Source of the DNA: Biomphalaria glabrata
Lineage: Eukaryota > Mollusca > Gastropoda > Planorbidae
Direction: 5' to 3'
NCBI RefSeq assembly: GCF_947242115.1
Contig: NC_074716.1
Span: 15,850,865-15,914,864 of the forward strand
Length of the DNA stretch: 64,000 bases
Shown here: positions 61,695 to 64,000 of the stretch, one piece after another
How the letters are laid out: each line of letters starts with the position of its first letter
Position numbering within the stretch: position 1 is the first letter of the stretch
Position numbers and translations under genes: made by a program
Notes under the pieces: generated by a model
Told to the model about the DNA's origin: nothing
What the model saw: only the letters and a program-made list of their open reading frames with translations
Database searches by the model: none

Positions 61695-62605
61695 AAAAGT
61701 AAACAAGGTTACAAAGACAGTTTGTGTGGAAACACAAACTGAAAATCGTCCCTCCCAGGCAGGTTTCAAAATTTTCAGAAGAATATCGGTATTAAATTCT
61801 ATCAGAAGTAGTCTACCCAGGCAGGTTTCAATATTTTCAGAAAGAATATCATAATAAAATTCTATCAAAGGCAAATGACAGAGAAGAATGGAGAAAGAAG
61901 GTTGACAGATCCTGTGTGGTGCCCCAAAGGTCCAGCAGACCAAGGGATAGGTGAAAGTGAATGTGAAGTTACATGTGAACCTGGCCTAACTGATGTCTTA
62001 TAATGATTATCTAATTGATCTTATTGTTTTGTAAAGGGTCAATCTCTTATTCAATGCATGAAGAGAAAAACATTTTCGTAAAAAATGTAAATGTTATAAC
62101 ATCCTTTAGTTTTGTGTTCTATTATGTGTGGAAGGCTGTGTGTGTTTTAAATTATGTACAACTTATTTGCATAGTAAATTTTTTTTTTCTTTTAAAAAAA
62201 AAGTTAGTATTTAGTATGACAGAACTTACATAACTTAGCAATACAATTGTAAAAAATAATATTTTTTATCAAAAATCTAAAACCATTTGCATAAATGTGT
62301 TTAAAAAATGGTAAATAGTACCATCTCCCTTACTAAAAAGCCTCCAGTGTTTGTTACTATTAATAGTGAATAGTTGTAAAAATGGTGTATTTTTATGAAA
62401 AAACTACTTGCATAATTGATTTTAAAGAATTAGATTTTTCGCTTTCAGAAAAGAAAAAAATAGCTGTTGCATCAGAACTTTGAATGATCTAAAATATCAT
62501 GATGTCCAATTTTCATTTTCTCTTCTAGTTTCTGAGATCTAAATGGGACAGACAGGCCACACAAAACTAATAGCGTCTTTTCCCTTTTCGGGGGCCGCTA
62601 AAAAT
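61695..62605 (+). repeat. Right arm of long inverted repeat (downstream of LTN1)
   Basis: Inverted partner of 58000-58905. It ends TTCGGGGGCCGCTAAAAA. Within it, 61740-61860 shows an internal tandem pair (CCCAGGCAGGTTTCAA with TTTTCAGAA, twice), and 61865-61960 reads like a LINE C-terminal tail (AKDREEWRK-type; compare 25670-25760). About 300 bp (62060-62400) have no counterpart in the left arm. Confidence 0.85.
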
Positions 62606-64000
62606 GACTACATACCAAAATGCCTCAAATATAGCAGATTTAAACAGCTTGTCCATCTTAGCCAAGGCTTGCAAAGACATGGACAGAAAGAGTAAAAGGA
62701 AGGTCCATATCAGTAAATTTGATGATGAGATAGACTTTGTGTTGCACATGCCAGTGTCACCTTTGGCAGAACAAGTATTGGTCACAGAGAGAACTACACA
62801 GTTCTTTCATCTTTTTGATATGCTGAGATTTTAGTTCTAGTCCCTCCACATCAAATAGCTTAAATCCTTTCACCTACACTTAGGACAAATCACCAGGTAA
62901 TTTGATCACATACCCAATTTCTACAATTTTCTTACTTGTTGATACCGTTAGTGCTATAAAAATATAGATTGTCACATAAAGTACAAATGAAGTAGGAGTA
63001 TGTACACGTTAACAGATTTGTGTGTCCTGCTGGTCATGTCACTCAGCGCAATATCAACACAGGTTTCTATTGAATAATACAAACAGCACTATAGTCACAA
63101 CTTCACTGGTCTTATGGATGTCACCTTTCAATCCCTAGTAAGATCTACTTTATTCTACTAAATGATAAGTATTCATTTGTCCATTTTTTCTGAAATTAAA
63201 AAATATTTCCTTTTATTTTTTTAAACTAATTTATATTTATAAAAAAAAATTAGTAATAATACAGGCATTAAAACAAAATTTGCTTTTTAATGTAAACGTT
63301 TATTATACTAAATTGTAAAACACAAAACAAATATAAAGTAATATAAAGTTGAAAATTGATAAACTTGAGATTCAGTGGTTAATTTATTTCAAAGTAACGC
63401 TAAAAATATATTCTAGTATTTTTATAACTTGAGAACAAATGTACTTTTTATTGCTTACTTATTTGAATTCTACAAAGAAAAAAAAAATAAAAAGCAGTTC
63501 TTTTAAGTGTATTTCAGATCTATTAATGAATTAAACATGTATAGATAATATCAAAGCTTTAGATAGTGTAATAAATATTTCATTACAAATACAAGAAAAA
63601 AAAGCGCCAATACACACACACACACATATAAATGATTATATACCAAAATAAAAAATGAAGTATCACATTTCATCTAGACTACAAGAAAACTGACAAGACT
63701 ATAACTAGTACCACCCAAATGTTTTTTTTTTGTTGTTTTTTTACACTCAACCATTACCACTGACATTCATAAATTAAAATATGTAAAACATTTAAACCAA
63801 GTATTGAAAGTGTATAAAAAAAAATAATATACAGGTATAGCACAATTTCTGTGTTACACAGAAGAATATTGAAACAGTTTTATAAAATAGCACCATCAAA
63901 GCTGCCAACAACATGCATTAACAGTCCATGTTGAGAACAAGAAATGCTTCACAGCCTTGTAGAAAAGTTGTAATCAATTTTATATATATATATATATATA
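62606..64000. other. Downstream flank
   Basis: No recognised gene. An open frame at 62604-62834 (+) starts just after the inverted-repeat arm and is less AT-rich than its surroundings, but matches no family I know. 63200-64000 is AT-rich with poly-A/T runs, a CA microsatellite near 63613-63625 and a terminal TA run from 63978. It may be 3' sequence of a minus-strand gene beyond the window. Confidence 0.45.

Noticed and set aside
61662-61943. Minus-strand 93-codon gene
   Set aside because: It lies wholly in the right inverted-repeat arm and reflects the internal duplication of that repeat.

Overview
The window looks like AT-rich nuclear DNA of a mollusc, most likely a freshwater pulmonate gastropod. 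This rests on the intron-rich animal genes, the abundance of AGATCT/TCTAGA-type motifs, the tRNA-headed SINEs and the mix of LINE, hAT and LTR elements. The species is inferred, not proven. I see five spliced protein genes, and in all five every exon joins the next in frame at GT-AG sites.

Layout. 1-2018: gene-poor flank. 2019-8687 (-): a 1,017-residue vWA + DUF4537 protein of the C11orf16 type, 8 exons. 8688-13716: divergent intergenic stretch with an hAT fossil, LINE pieces, a SINE and an AGATCT-rich island. 13717-21479 (+): CLYBL, 6 exons, 351 residues; its last intron holds a young, broken LTR retrotransposon (15321-20871). 22028-27881 (-): SETD4, 9 exons, 409 residues, tail-to-tail with CLYBL. 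27882-29951: shared upstream region with a second AGATCT-rich island. 29952-35902 (+): a TP53I3/PIG3-type quinone oxidoreductase, 7 exons, 329 residues, carrying a clean non-autonomous hAT insertion and a decayed copy of its first coding exon. 35903-41650: repeat-rich intergenic DNA with a roughly 110-bp satellite array and a 1.2-kb MITE. 41651-60909 (+): LTN1 (listerin), 31 exons, 1,734 residues, ending in a C4HC3 RING. 60910-64000: downstream flank with the second arm of a large inverted repeat whose first arm lies in LTN1 intron 29.

The genes do not form a pathway: mitochondrial CoA-lyase (CLYBL), protein lysine methyltransferase (SETD4), NADPH quinone reductase (TP53I3), ribosome quality-control E3 ligase (LTN1) and a vWA/DUF4537 protein of unknown role. 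I found no new multi-gene system. The unusual signals are structural: three independent tandem repeats that each start inside an LTN1 exon and duplicate its 5' splice site, the inverted repeat bracketing the two RING-coding exons, the AGATCT-rich islands upstream of start codons, and several very young transposon insertions with readable target-site duplications.
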